Assembly (NCBI GenBank): GCA_963794415.1
Contig: CAWCDI010000001.1
Location: forward strand, 992,001-1,056,000
Length of the DNA: 64,000 bases
Origin: CAVPTL01 sp963794415
Lineage (GTDB): Bacteria > Actinomycetota > Thermoleophilia > Gaiellales > JAICJC01
Direction of reading: 5' to 3'
Numbering within the stretch: position 1 is the stretch's first letter; each line of letters opens with the position of its first letter. The notes beneath the pieces were generated by a model, which made no database searches, was not told where the DNA came from, and saw nothing but the letters and a program-made list of their open reading frames with translations. Of this stretch, positions 63,973 to 64,000 are shown in pieces. Position numbers and translations under genes: made by a program.

Positions 63973-64000
63973 GGCCTGATCACCTCCGCCGCCCAGCCGT
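63969..64000 (-). CDS. Last residues of an upstream gene, probably ribosomal protein L11 methyltransferase
   Basis: Only GWAAEVIRP and a TGA stop are visible, overlapping rsmE by GTGA. The ending resembles that of PrmA, and prmA usually precedes rsmE in this order, but 9 residues cannot prove it. Confidence 0.45.
   Translation of the reverse strand, partial: GWAAEVIRP

Overview
The window is gene-dense, GC-rich chromosomal DNA. The genes overlap by GTGA or ATGA, GTG starts are common, and most genes are informational or housekeeping. Actinobacterial features include Rex, an alpha-type glutamine synthetase, a pyrophosphate-type phosphofructokinase signature, a YbdK-type ligase, and a tRNA-Leu whose CCA is not encoded. 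The gene order polA - rpsA - coaE - uvrB - uvrA and the general style suggest a deep-branching actinobacterium, possibly Thermoleophilia (Gaiellales or Solirubrobacterales). That placement is inference; no rRNA is present to settle it. I found no prophage, insertion sequence, CRISPR array or replication origin, and no stretch longer than 300 bases lacks a gene.

Layout. 1-4.1 kb (minus): an operon for the tRNA t6A modification enzymes (tsaE-tsaB-rimI-tsaD) with a family-4 uracil-DNA glycosylase, a glutaredoxin-like protein and the start of rex. 4.1-6.4 kb (plus): a pantothenate operon (DUF2520 - panC - panB). 6.4-26 kb: accessory metabolism with many GNAT acetyltransferases (three in tandem), transporters, a thiol-oxidation trio (cysteine dioxygenase, SBP56/methanethiol oxidase, membrane protein), large secreted proteins, a solitary adenine methylase, Nudix and Rdx proteins. 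26-41 kb: secreted proteins, uvrA and uvrB, a 1275-residue cyclase-AAA-TPR regulator and a nidogen/FN3 surface protein. 41-52 kb: lytic transglycosylase, coaE, rpsA, a lipoprotein, polA, malic enzyme, glnA, a YbdK ligase and tRNA-Leu. 52-64 kb: a GT87-like membrane protein, TetR, PilZ and pfk, then a long minus-strand operon prmA-rsmE-mtaB-yqeY-phoH-ybeY-dgkA/PAP2, followed by a pseudokinase-like protein and cdd-era-deoC-trpC-like.

Two cautions matter to anyone using this annotation. First, uvrA is broken by about 25 single-base indels, nearly all +1. At least six other genes carry one such indel each, and two more (deoC, ybeY) run through their expected stop in a way that one extra base would explain. 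Local sequence error is the simplest reading. Second, several starts (tsaE, the third tandem GNAT) have no ordinary start codon where homology predicts one.

The biology most worth following up is a TrpC-like protein that has lost every catalytic residue, the cysteine dioxygenase/SBP56/membrane-protein trio, a palindromic intergenic element, and a DgkA-PAP2 fusion.
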